Assembly: GCF_001412215.1 (NCBI RefSeq)
Contig: NZ_LLWP01000009.1
Coordinates: forward strand, 310,001 to 374,000
From: Pedobacter sp. Hv1
Lineage (GTDB): Bacteria; Bacteroidota; Bacteroidia; Sphingobacteriales; Sphingobacteriaceae
Reading direction: 5' to 3'
DNA: 64,000 nucleotides
Of this stretch, positions 54,769 through 62,603 are shown one piece after another. The first letter of the stretch is position 1, and each line of letters opens with the position of its first letter. Made by a program: the position numbers and the translations under genes. Under the pieces are notes generated by a model, which saw only the letters and a program-made list of their open reading frames with translations, did not search any database and was not told the origin of the DNA.

Positions 54769-55890
54769 CTAATTTACACTTTCTGTTAAAGAGTCACTAT
54801 CGACATTTTCTTTTACGGGCGCATCATGTGCCAATTGCAGGTTATTGGTAATTATTACTTTCTGTTTAGGTTTAAGACCTTCTTTTATCTCAATATCTTT
54901 ATCATTTTCCTTTCCGGTAGTAACGTAATTCCATTTGGCTAAGCCCTTTTCTAAAGTAAATATTACTGCTTTACCATTGCGCATCACTACTGCTTCTTTG
55001 GGTACAATTAAGGTAATTCCCATAGGAATTTTAATTATGGCAGTACAGTTCATGCCTGGGAAAAAAGTTTCCGTTTGGAGATTTCTAGAGGTCAATTTTA
55101 GCTTTATTTCAACCATCCCGTTAACATCTACATATGGATTTATTTCTGAGACAAAAGCACTGTATTTTTTGCTTTTGTTACCAATAGGCATTACTTCAGC
55201 AATGGTCCCTTTTTTAAGGAGGTAAACATCTGTTTCCAATACCTTTACTTGGAGCAATAGGTTATTCGGATCATACATTCGAAAAAGTTCTTCCCCCGGT
55301 CTAACTTGTTGGCCGCGTTGTACTTTTAGGTCGGTTATTATACCAGTAAACGGAGCGTAGATGGTTGATTTAGATATTTCATAATTAGCTTCTTTTATAT
55401 CCTGTTCTGCACTTGAGAGACCTGTGCTTATTTTTAATTTCTGTTTAATGTCTTCTGATTGCTCCTTTGATCTATCCTTCAGCAGACTTTCATAACCCAA
55501 TAACTGGCTTAGGTATTCCTTTTCGCCATTAAATTTTGCAAGCTTGGCCCTTTCTAACCTGTATTGGAGTGTTGAAGTCTCAAACTGGGCTGCGACATAA
55601 CCAGTACGGATAATGTCACCCGTTTTTATCATTATAGATGTCAAAATACCACCAGTTGCAGTCAAAATAACTTGTTCTTGGGCAGAATGGACTTTGCCGT
55701 TCATCCGAATGAAATACTCGAAATTCTTGACTTCGGAAAAAGCAGTATGTACTACAGTAACGCTTTCTTGTAAAGGAGGGATACTAGATTCATGCTCAGA
55801 TTGAATGGACTTATTCCTACATGAATAAGAACAGACTAGAAGAAACATATAAAATAATCCCTGAGGTATCTTTAAGCAGCTATTATACAT
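54769..55890 (-). CDS. RND efflux periplasmic adaptor (HlyD/MFP family)
   Basis: A 373-residue lipoprotein; lipobox YSC gives Cys near 24. A later Met (55848) would give a shorter signal peptide and may be the true start. Barrel-sandwich halves flank a short coiled coil (LAKFNGEKEYLSQLLGYES to EDIKQKLKI region), followed by STIYAPFTGIITDLKVQRGQQV, the lipoyl-like motif, and a beta-barrel/membrane-proximal end. One base separates it from the RND gene. Confidence 0.9.
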   Translation of the reverse strand: MYNSCLKIPQGLFYMFLLVCSYSCRNKSIQSEHESSIPPLQESVTVVHTAFSEVKNFEYFIRMNGKVHSAQEQVILTATGGILTSIMIKTGDIIRTGYVAAQFETSTLQYRLERAKLAKFNGEKEYLSQLLGYESLLKDRSKEQSEDIKQKLKISTGLSSAEQDIKEANYEISKSTIYAPFTGIITDLKVQRGQQVRPGEELFRMYDPNNLLLQVKVLETDVYLLKKGTIAEVMPIGNKSKKYSAFVSEINPYVDVNGMVEIKLKLTSRNLQTETFFPGMNCTAIIKIPMGITLIVPKEAVVMRNGKAVIFTLEKGLAKWNYVTTGKENDKDIEIKEGLKPKQKVIITNNLQLAHDAPVKENVDSDSLTESVN

Positions 55891-55915
55891 TTTAGATTAA
55901 TGATTAAATAAGCAT

Positions 55916-56635
55916 TTATGGTTTTAAATATTTTAATTTAACTCTCTCAAAGAAGCTTTTTTGATGAAAGTTCAAATTCGTATCTATACTGTTGCGTCGC
56001 AACATTTCATTCCAAAAATGAACCGCATGTGTCTCTTCGCTAAAATCAATATTCACATTTGTAAAAAGTAAAGAGAAATGATCATATGGAATTGGGTTGA
56101 ACATATTCGGGTCTGCAATGAAGTGCCAAAAATTATATTTTTCGATATGTTGTTGCAAAAGCCTAGCCCCAACTTCTCCCCACTCTATTTTTGATAAATC
56201 CTTTTGTTTAATTACCCCCAAGCATTCTTTCATAAATGCTGAGTTTTTTGGACATTTTATGGGGGCATTTGCAATTTTCTCTGCTGTTCCAGCCAATTCT
56301 GATGAGAAAACATACTCTTCTTCAAAATCAAATGCCTGTAAACAAATGGTATCCATATCTACCCACCATCCACCATGTTTAAATAATAACCCTATTCTAA
56401 ACCAATCTGAAAACGTAGCATAACTGCCAAATTTGTCTTTCATGATATGTTTAGAGTTAATTACCTCATTCGCATCTTTTACAATCGTACCGGCTGGGAT
56501 ACTCTTAACTGAATTATAAACGTACAGATGAAATGCATGACCATGATATAAAAACGATTTGATGCATAGTTGCTGCAAAATGCTTAACGATTCTCCTATC
56601 CATAAACCCTGTATTATTCTATTTGATTCTAGCAT
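55916..56635 (-). CDS. Glycosyltransferase, GT32-like (DXD sugar-binding)
   Basis: A 239-residue soluble protein. FSDWFRIGLLFKHGGWWVDMD (positions 76-95 include D93 and D95) is the DXD motif of the GT32/capsular polysaccharide transferase fold. The end has AVHFWNEMLRR, like the alpha-1,4-glycosyltransferase conserved HxWxxSW-type tail. No signal peptide, so it acts in the cytoplasm. Third of three glycosyltransferases in this operon. Acceptor and sugar unknown; the operon's peptides are the natural guess. Confidence 0.82.
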   Translation of the reverse strand: MLESNRIIQGLWIGESLSILQQLCIKSFLYHGHAFHLYVYNSVKSIPAGTIVKDANEVINSKHIMKDKFGSYATFSDWFRIGLLFKHGGWWVDMDTICLQAFDFEEEYVFSSELAGTAEKIANAPIKCPKNSAFMKECLGVIKQKDLSKIEWGEVGARLLQQHIEKYNFWHFIADPNMFNPIPYDHFSLLFTNVNIDFSEETHAVHFWNEMLRRNSIDTNLNFHQKSFFERVKLKYLKP

Positions 56636-56646
56636 ATTTATTTTGT

Positions 56647-57897
56647 CTATGTCGATGAATAAAGCTGTGTGATTACTTTATAATAGCTCTGTCCCATTTC
56701 ATTGGCTGTAAATTGCTTGAAGGCTTTTTTGTAACCATTTTTCACTATTTTTTCACAGATGATCTTGTCTGTTAGTAATCTATATAGACAATTTTCAATC
56801 TGAATAGGAGATAGCACTCTCTCTTTATTTTGATCGTAGGTCACTGGAATTTTTAGACAATCCACATTATCTTGAAAAACCTCATCCAAGCCATCTACAG
56901 CGCTGATGATCAATGGTATTTTCCAAAATCTCATTTCAATAGCGGTATAACTGCATTGCTCCATTAAAGAAGGGAGGATACCTACGTTGGCAATGGCATA
57001 CCATTTTTGTACCCATTCTCGTGTGATAATGCCTGTTAAAGTTAGTTTGCCCCATGTAGGCAAAGCAGCCTTTAGAACTTCGTTTAATGAACCTGTACCT
57101 ATTAAGACCAGTCTACAATTAGGTTTTTTCTTAAGGAGTTGCTTAAATGCATCTACCAGAAATAGGACCCCTTTATTTTCAACTACTCTGCCCGAAAAGA
57201 GGATTATCTCTTCGTTGTCTGCTATTCCTAATTCATGTCTAATTTTCCCTTTGTTAATTAGTGAAAGTCTTGGAGGCTTAATGCCATTGTAGATGGTAAC
57301 TAATTTACTTGCTGAGATCCCAAATGCCAGATTAAAATATTTTTCAGCCTGCCTAGTTACAGTGATTGTATAATCTGAATGTTCTGCCATCTGTAATTGG
57401 TAGTGTATTGATTGAAATGCTTTTTCGCAAAAGGCATCATTTCCTTTTTTCCATTCTTCTATGAAAACTGCATCTTCTACCCGAATAAAATCCTTCCAAC
57501 CCCAGGCATGGTGCACATAGAGAATCTTACAGTCAAGAAAATCTTTAATACGTTTCAATAGATTTAATTCTGCAAGTGAATTAAACCAACATACTAGTTT
57601 CTCTTTATCCTTTAAAAAAGGATACACAATCTGTAATACTCTTAATGCAAGTGTGTTTGATGGAAGACTATCTTCCATTGAAAGCAATAATCTATTTTCT
57701 GGACATGGAACATAGATCATATCTATACCATCCTTTTGTACAAAAGTACATTCGGGGTATTTATCCGAAGCTGTAAAAACAATTGTAATATATATGTCTT
57801 CCTTTTTTCTAAAATAGTTTATAAGCTCTTCCATATGGGAACCTAAACCAAAAAAGCCTTGCATTTTATCGGCAGAAAATAAAATAAGATTAGTCAT
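56647..57897 (-). CDS. Glycosyltransferase, GT4-like
   Basis: A 416-residue GT-B protein. The C-terminal half has FSGRVVENKGV (235-245) and the EX7E motif E313 to E321 (EQCSYTAIE), both typical of GT4 retaining enzymes. The N-terminus starts NLILFSADKMQGFFGLGSHMEELI. Similar proteins occur in Bacteroidota peptide clusters (I recall TIGR04157, GG-Bacteroidales peptide system); the match should be tested. It overlaps the preceding gene by 8 bases. Confidence 0.85.
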   Translation of the reverse strand: MTNLILFSADKMQGFFGLGSHMEELINYFRKKEDIYITIVFTASDKYPECTFVQKDGIDMIYVPCPENRLLLSMEDSLPSNTLALRVLQIVYPFLKDKEKLVCWFNSLAELNLLKRIKDFLDCKILYVHHAWGWKDFIRVEDAVFIEEWKKGNDAFCEKAFQSIHYQLQMAEHSDYTITVTRQAEKYFNLAFGISASKLVTIYNGIKPPRLSLINKGKIRHELGIADNEEIILFSGRVVENKGVLFLVDAFKQLLKKKPNCRLVLIGTGSLNEVLKAALPTWGKLTLTGIITREWVQKWYAIANVGILPSLMEQCSYTAIEMRFWKIPLIISAVDGLDEVFQDNVDCLKIPVTYDQNKERVLSPIQIENCLYRLLTDKIICEKIVKNGYKKAFKQFTANEMGQSYYKVITQLYSST

Positions 57898-58702
57898 CGA
57901 ACTTAATAATTTTATCAGATTGTATCCATGACCAACTCTTTATATCATGCTCTATTTCTTTTCTCGAAATGGAACATGTTCTGAAATAAGTTTCATAGCT
58001 TTTCCTTTCTCTTTTTTCATCAAAAAAGAAAGAGTTGTCGCCTCTTTCATGCCAAAGATGGTATAGAGGTCCTTCAGGTCGATATACCACATAATCAAGC
58101 TTCTGTATACGTTTAATACGTTCAGCATCATCATGCCCCCAGCCTTCGATATGCTCATTTTCCAAACCTGTTTTTTTATATTCTAATACATCGAACATAA
58201 AACAACCACCTAACGAATGATTAGTGTCAATAGAATATTGATTAATACCACTTGATAAGAAATCGATCCTTATGCATTTCTTAAATATTCTTTTATTATA
58301 ATAGTCGACTTGTAAAAAACGGCCATCATAAGGGAGTGAAAATGCATGTTGTTTTGATCGGATCTGTTTTACCGCTTGAAATAGTTGGAATGGAGAAATA
58401 ACAATATCTGAATCGTATAAAACAGCAATAGGAGTTTTACAAGAATGAATAAGAGTATTATTAATTTCAGTACGTCTAAAAATACTAGTTCTTGATAATC
58501 GGAAAGTATAATCAGAATTTTCTTTTATTACTTCCGAAATCTTTGATTGTTCGTCTACTTCCATTACTAAAACATGAGTGTTAAAATACTTATTTAAGTA
58601 TTTGACAACAATCTCTAGGTTTTCCAACCTGCTCAAACTATCGATACGGACAGGAATAAGAAAAGAAACATCCATTAAATCTAATTTGGTTAGGTGTTTC
58701 AT
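57890..58702 (-). CDS. Glycosyltransferase, GT2/GT7-type (galactosyltransferase-related)
   Basis: A 270-residue protein. D97 and D99 in YDSDIVIS form the DXD motif of a GT-A fold. GWGHDDAERIKR (187-198) corresponds to the GWGxEDDD motif of the GT7 C-terminal domain, where galactosyltransferases bind acceptor. GGCFMFD precedes it. It overlaps the LanC-like gene by 4 bases (ATGA type), which shows coupled translation. Sugar and acceptor unknown. Confidence 0.85.
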   Translation of the reverse strand: MKHLTKLDLMDVSFLIPVRIDSLSRLENLEIVVKYLNKYFNTHVLVMEVDEQSKISEVIKENSDYTFRLSRTSIFRRTEINNTLIHSCKTPIAVLYDSDIVISPFQLFQAVKQIRSKQHAFSLPYDGRFLQVDYYNKRIFKKCIRIDFLSSGINQYSIDTNHSLGGCFMFDVLEYKKTGLENEHIEGWGHDDAERIKRIQKLDYVVYRPEGPLYHLWHERGDNSFFFDEKRERKSYETYFRTCSISRKEIEHDIKSWSWIQSDKIIKFDD

Positions 58703-59826
58703 AAGGCATTTATAAGATGTTCTCCATGTACTGAATGCGATATTTGTGTAGAAATGTTAATGCCAAAAATGGATAGCCATCTGTATTCTTTTGTTTCAAG
58801 ACTTAGTAGAGGCAAAGCAGTACTACATACTCCATCTAATAGGCCTATGGGGACACATTTTTTTTCGGGGTTGTATATGAATAAATTGCAAAGCGCATTT
58901 TTTTTCAATATTTGGCTTCCTCGTTTTTTTATGTTACAACTTAATATTTTCGCTTTACCTACATTATGTTCCTTGGCAATTAACTCTAACCATAATGCTA
59001 TAAAGGATGCACTATAGAAATCGATAGATTCCAATTGTTTAGCTATCTTTTCTAGATATTTTTTAAACGACTTTATAATTTCTTCTTTGAATGCGGCATC
59101 ATTTTTTAATAATTCACAGTGAAGTAAACAAAAATAAGCTTCTGTCTTTTGCCATGAAAAGATTGTCGTGTTTAAGGTTATTATTATATCCGACATAATT
59201 TCTTTAAGCAATTTTTTACTAAAAGGCTCATGCCAACCCAATTTATTTATCCAGTTAAGGAATAAACATATTCCAGAAATTCCATGAAAAATAGTCAGAT
59301 CTTGTCGACTTATTTTATGTTCTTGCCATTGTTTTGCAATTTGGTCTACACAGGCAATGGCCGCTTCTTTAAATCGTAATTGTTGAAATGGTTGAGCAGG
59401 TATTTTTGACCGGAATCTATGCATAAAATACAGCCCTAGCCCACTAACACCATTTGCAATGCTCGAATTTTGTAATCTTGCACCATAAACTGCGCTTAAT
59501 AGGTAAGGTTCGCTTTCTTCCAATAGCTCATGGGTATTTTCCTCTAAGTTGTATTCTTGTGTGAGGTGTTCTAGTAAAATTCCAGCACCTGCAATACCAC
59601 CCCCAAAAGTTAAAGGAGTGGATAAATTAATTTGAGATAATATTTCTTCTAAAAATGAGAAGGCGACACTATTCTTCCATTCGTCTTTTTTTTCAGGATC
59701 AGTAGAATAACAATATAAAGCTACTGCTGATTTTCCATCAAGTAAGCCAACATAATCATTAAAACTAGCGTTGAGAAGGAGATAGTTGAAAAAGCGAATC
59801 TCATTCTTATTAATAAACCTCTTCAT
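58699..59826 (-). CDS. LanC-like protein lacking the zinc-ligand motifs
   Basis: A 375-residue alpha-toroid protein if started at MKRFINK (59826), which removes a 62-base overlap with the DUF1573 gene (an ATG at 59904 also exists). Gly-rich LanC repeats are seen at 27-31 (GLLDG), 74-80 (FGGGIAG), 124-132 (ANGVSGLGL), 180-188 (FHGISGICL) and 328-336 (GLLDGVCST). His181 fits the conserved HG residue. The WCYG and CHG motifs that hold zinc in LanC cyclases are absent; the Cys present (233, 237, 297, 313, 324, 334) are not in these contexts. It may bind the peptide without cyclising it. No LanB gene is near. Confidence 0.75.
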   Translation of the reverse strand: MKRFINKNEIRFFNYLLLNASFNDYVGLLDGKSAVALYCYSTDPEKKDEWKNSVAFSFLEEILSQINLSTPLTFGGGIAGAGILLEHLTQEYNLEENTHELLEESEPYLLSAVYGARLQNSSIANGVSGLGLYFMHRFRSKIPAQPFQQLRFKEAAIACVDQIAKQWQEHKISRQDLTIFHGISGICLFLNWINKLGWHEPFSKKLLKEIMSDIIITLNTTIFSWQKTEAYFCLLHCELLKNDAAFKEEIIKSFKKYLEKIAKQLESIDFYSASFIALWLELIAKEHNVGKAKILSCNIKKRGSQILKKNALCNLFIYNPEKKCVPIGLLDGVCSTALPLLSLETKEYRWLSIFGINISTQISHSVHGEHLINAL

Positions 59827-59842
59827 ATTGGGGGATATTACA

Positions 59843-60322
59843 TCATTTAACAATTCCTTTGATGGTGATAATAATTGGATTTGTATTTGAATTATTGAAA
59901 ACAAGAATATCCTGTATAAAGGATCCCTTAATATTGGTGTTATAACGCACTTTTATTCCTAAAATCTCATCAGGTTTAACTGTTTTAGGTGTTTGTGTCT
60001 CAGTAGTTGTACAAGCACATCCGGTTTCTAATTTGTAAATTATTAAAGAATCCCTGCTATTACATTTAAGATGAAAAGTAAAACTTGTATCTGACTTAAA
60101 TTTAATAGTGCCAACATCCTTAACGCCATTAATTAAAGTATCTAATACAGTTAGGCTTGAAAACCTCTTTATTGACTTTTGGTTGCTTATTGAGGGCGTG
60201 TTTTTTTTATTCGATTTATTTGCCTCTTTTTGATTGCATGAATTAACACAAGTTATTAAAACTAATATTATGTTAAGTTTGAATAAAATAAATATGTTAT
60301 AACTTTTGCTATCGAACATCAA
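59843..60322 (-). CDS. DUF1573 family lipoprotein
   Basis: A 159-residue protein with lipobox VNSC (Cys29). The mature part is one Ig-like DUF1573 domain (about 55-155) with the typical strand pattern and a CACTTT stretch like the SCGCT motif. In Bacteroidota, DUF1573 proteins often stand beside 6-bladed propeller lipoproteins and small NVEALA-type exported peptides, as here. Role unknown. It overlaps the propeller gene by 14 bases. Confidence 0.87.
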   Translation of the reverse strand: MMFDSKSYNIFILFKLNIILVLITCVNSCNQKEANKSNKKNTPSISNQKSIKRFSSLTVLDTLINGVKDVGTIKFKSDTSFTFHLKCNSRDSLIIYKLETGCACTTTETQTPKTVKPDEILGIKVRYNTNIKGSFIQDILVFNNSNTNPIIITIKGIVK

Positions 60323-61421
60323 GCTTTATCATTAAGTAATTGTCAGAAGGTTCCATTTTATCAACAGTTAGCTTAAGTTGATTCAATAATTTTTTATTGA
60401 AATCTGGAGGCAGGTTCTTTTGACTTAATATTTTCTGAAAATCGTTTTTTTGTTCTGCATTCAAAAAGACCAATAATGTTTGGCTATCTTTAAAGAGATG
60501 GGGGATGGTAATAGGTAGAGCAAATAGATCATTTAAAATAAAATTCAAATGATATTCCCTCCCGGTAATCGCATTTAAGAAGACTGAGAATGATTTTGGA
60601 TCATCTAGTTTTTTTAAATATACAAAATTTAAAAGGCTACCACTCCCATTTGATAGCATAAGACTTTGCATCCAGTCATTTGGATAATTGACAGTAAATC
60701 TCTTATTGATCTTATCATTATTAATGATAAATATATCTTTCGTATAGTTTGAAACCAAAATGATGGAATCACCATAGCCAGATAAGCAATTAATAGGCTG
60801 AATATATTTGCCTTTTGCATCAATCTTTAGAAATGAACGTTCAAATTTACCTAACGAATCAATAACAAATGCCCCAGACCCTACCGACTCGGAATTTACT
60901 AAATCAGGGGCATAGATTATGTAATCTCCTTTTGATGTACAAGCAAATTCTCTGAAAAAAAAGTCGATCTTCTTTTCATGTAATGGATTGCCCAGCATAT
61001 CAAATGATACAATTTTTCTTTGTGAAAAATCGTAAATATCAATCGACTTATTTTTTTTATTAATTGTATAATCTGTTATATTATTTAGCTCAAGAGGGCC
61101 TTTCCCTTTTGGGAATATTTTAAATCTAAACCTCCCATTTTTATCAAACCCAAACAAACATTTCTGTCTTATATCTAAGATTACATATATGCCGTCAAAA
61201 AATAGTACTTCGTTAATCTCGGTTAACCTACTTTCATTCGTTGTTTCCAAAGGAATAAATTCAGCCGATTTAAACAAATCGGATACGAGATAATCTTTTG
61301 GAGAATCATTTTCCAAATCGATGATGGTATTTTTATTACTTCCATTTTCCGCCTCTCTATGGCAAGCGCTAAAAATAATTGATAACATCAAGAGAAATAC
61401 TTTGATATGAGATTTATGCAT
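60309..61421 (-). CDS. 6-bladed beta-propeller lipoprotein
   Basis: A 370-residue protein starting at MHKSHIKVF (61421), which gives a lipoprotein signal with lipobox FSAC (Cys20). An upstream ATG at 61472 would overlap the peptide gene. The body is a repeating beta pattern (SAEFIPLETTNESRL, FDKNGRFRFKIFPKGKGPLEL, IYDFSQRKIVSFD) typical of the BF-type 6-bladed propeller family. It starts 17 bases after the stop of the Cys peptide gene. Function unknown; the family is found with NVEALA-type peptides. Confidence 0.87.
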   Translation of the reverse strand: MHKSHIKVFLLMLSIIFSACHREAENGSNKNTIIDLENDSPKDYLVSDLFKSAEFIPLETTNESRLTEINEVLFFDGIYVILDIRQKCLFGFDKNGRFRFKIFPKGKGPLELNNITDYTINKKNKSIDIYDFSQRKIVSFDMLGNPLHEKKIDFFFREFACTSKGDYIIYAPDLVNSESVGSGAFVIDSLGKFERSFLKIDAKGKYIQPINCLSGYGDSIILVSNYTKDIFIINNDKINKRFTVNYPNDWMQSLMLSNGSGSLLNFVYLKKLDDPKSFSVFLNAITGREYHLNFILNDLFALPITIPHLFKDSQTLLVFLNAEQKNDFQKILSQKNLPPDFNKKLLNQLKLTVDKMEPSDNYLMIKLDVR

Positions 61422-61438
61422 TAGATTACCTTTATTAT

Positions 61439-61789
61439 TTAACAACTTGAACTTTGGGCGGCCATGTTGCAAGCATCACTATCTGTTGCTTGTATACAGC
61501 ATGAAATTGTTTTATAGTCATTAATGGTGACAGGGTAGTAATAACCACCCATAGGGCCACCAAGTGAGACATAACGGTATTCGGTATGACTCCCTGCAAT
61601 TTTCTGAATGGATGCCATTTTCTTGTTTGTTTGCCAATCAGGCCCAAGCCCTCCTCCCCCAGTCCCACTAGAGGTTCTGGCACTACTGTCAGTTGAAAAA
61701 GCACCAATTAGGCTTATGCCCATAGCCAAAACCGAAGTCGTCATGGTAATCTTTCTAAGTTTTTTGTTTTGCGAAATTTTCGTAATCAT
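61439..61789 (-). CDS. Secreted cysteine peptide, copy 2 (CC-x8-C-x8-C)
   Basis: A 116-residue exported peptide. The N-terminus has basic residues followed by a hydrophobic stretch ITMTTSVLAMGISL (14-27), nearly equal to that of copy 1. A Ser/Gly linker (DSSARTSSGTGGGG) follows. Cys97-Cys98, Cys107 and Cys116 have the same spacing as in copy 1, and the last Cys is the C-terminal residue. The middle holds several Tyr and Gly (EYRYVS, GGPMGGYYYP). No named family fits surely; by position it resembles NVEALA-type peptides of Bacteroidota. Confidence 0.75.
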   Translation of the reverse strand: MITKISQNKKLRKITMTTSVLAMGISLIGAFSTDSSARTSSGTGGGGLGPDWQTNKKMASIQKIAGSHTEYRYVSLGGPMGGYYYPVTINDYKTISCCIQATDSDACNMAAQSSSC

Positions 61790-61800
61790 ATTAATTTATA

Positions 61801-61872
61801 TTAATGATGTGGTTGGACTATATCCAATATGTATTCGTCGAGATAATGGGGGTCACTATCTTCCATTATCAT
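61801..61872 (-). CDS. Possible 23-codon small ORF before peptide copy 2
   Basis: ATG-ATA-ATG start, stop TAA at 61801-61803, 23 codons, acidic with two His at the end (begins MIMEDSDPHY, ends VQPHH). It ends 11 bases before the ATG of peptide copy 2. It could be a translated leader or chance. No homolog is known to me. Confidence 0.25.
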   Translation of the reverse strand: MIMEDSDPHYLDEYILDIVQPHH

Positions 61873-61936
61873 GAATATGGATCCTTAGTTAACAATGTTT
61901 AATTAGCTATTTATTTCAAATAATTTAGCTAATGCA

Positions 61937-62302
61937 TTATTGTTTAGGGTGTACGGGATCTGTATGAGAAGGTCTATTTATCCCTGATTTACAAACGGCA
62001 TTTTCATTGGAAAAATTACAAGCACTTTGTGCATTACTTGGAAGACAGCAATCATATCGTGTACCTGTAATTGAGCCACCTAATGAGCCTGTAACCCCTG
62101 TGGGAGTTCCACCAATAGTAGCTGAAAGAGTGCCAGAGCTTTCTCTCCAAACTTGCCCCATTGAAAAGCCAGAATAAAATCCTGTTCCAGAAGAACTCTG
62201 AGCATTACTATCCCAAGATACGGCTGCGGCCAATCCAATACCCATGGCTAATACAGAAGTAGCCATAGTGATTTTTTTTAATGTTTTTTGTTTTCCAATC
62301 AT
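61937..62302 (-). CDS. Secreted cysteine peptide, copy 1 (CC-x8-C-x8-C)
   Basis: A 121-residue exported peptide. A Lys-rich start (MIGKQKTLKK) and hydrophobic ITMATSVLAMGIGLAAAV (11-28) form a signal peptide, with possible cleavage after SNAQ (35). Residues 36-82 are very rich in Ser, Thr and Gly (SSSGTG, ESSGTLSATIGGTPTG, TGSLGGSITGT), a good target for O-glycosylation. Cys85-Cys86, Cys95 and Cys104 follow, then a His/Pro tail. It is the first gene of the large operon, behind a strong promoter. Confidence 0.75.
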   Translation of the reverse strand: MIGKQKTLKKITMATSVLAMGIGLAAAVSWDSNAQSSSGTGFYSGFSMGQVWRESSGTLSATIGGTPTGVTGSLGGSITGTRYDCCLPSNAQSACNFSNENAVCKSGINRPSHTDPVHPKQ

Positions 62303-62369
62303 GTTTTTTGACTTTAAAGGTTTTAAATAAATCTTTCATTTTCAATAAAACAGATAGGGAGATGTATAA

Positions 62370-62400
62370 CAAAAATAAATATTATTTTGACTTTTGCAAA
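62370..62400 (-). promoter_or_regulatory. Promoter of the peptide operon
   Basis: On the minus strand TTTG (62397-62400), 19 bases, TATTTTTG (62370-62377): a full match to the Bacteroidota consensus. The 5' leader would be about 60 bases before the ATG at 62302. Confidence 0.75.
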
Positions 62401-62548
62401 TTTTTCAGGATAAATGCATCGTGGCAATTAAAATTTTAAAAGCCAAATTTTGTTCAATCATATTTTAAGTGCAAGTACTTTGGGTCTTTCTGTATACTGC
62501 TGATGATTATATAGATAGATGTCTATTGTTAATAAAAAGGATTGAATT

Positions 62549-62578
62549 TTTGCTGGTTGGTGTAAAATATTATATTTG
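62549..62578 (+). promoter_or_regulatory. Promoter of the second RND gene
   Basis: TTTG (62549-62552), 18 bases, TATATTTG (62571-62578), full consensus match; ATG follows at 62604. Confidence 0.7.
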
Positions 62579-62603
62579 ATGAAGATGAGAAATTCTAGTC
62601 AAT

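Larger units (their letters stand above)
62303..62603. other. Divergent promoter region of the peptide operon and the second RND gene
   Basis: Three hundred AT-rich bases. It holds a minus-strand promoter (62370-62400) and a plus-strand promoter (62549-62578), given separately. Between them (62401-62548) I see no clear dyad or open frame. Confidence 0.6.

Noticed and set aside
61435..61707. Alternative minus-strand frame overlapping peptide copy 2
   Set aside because: The other frame has the signal peptide and the conserved Cys spacing shared with copy 1; this one has neither.
58699..62302. Reading the LanC-like gene and Cys peptides as a class I lanthipeptide cluster
   Set aside because: No LanB dehydratase or LanP/LanT is in view, the peptides carry Sec-type signal sequences, and the LanC-like protein lacks the zinc motifs. 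The genes beyond 64000 are unseen, so it is not fully excluded.
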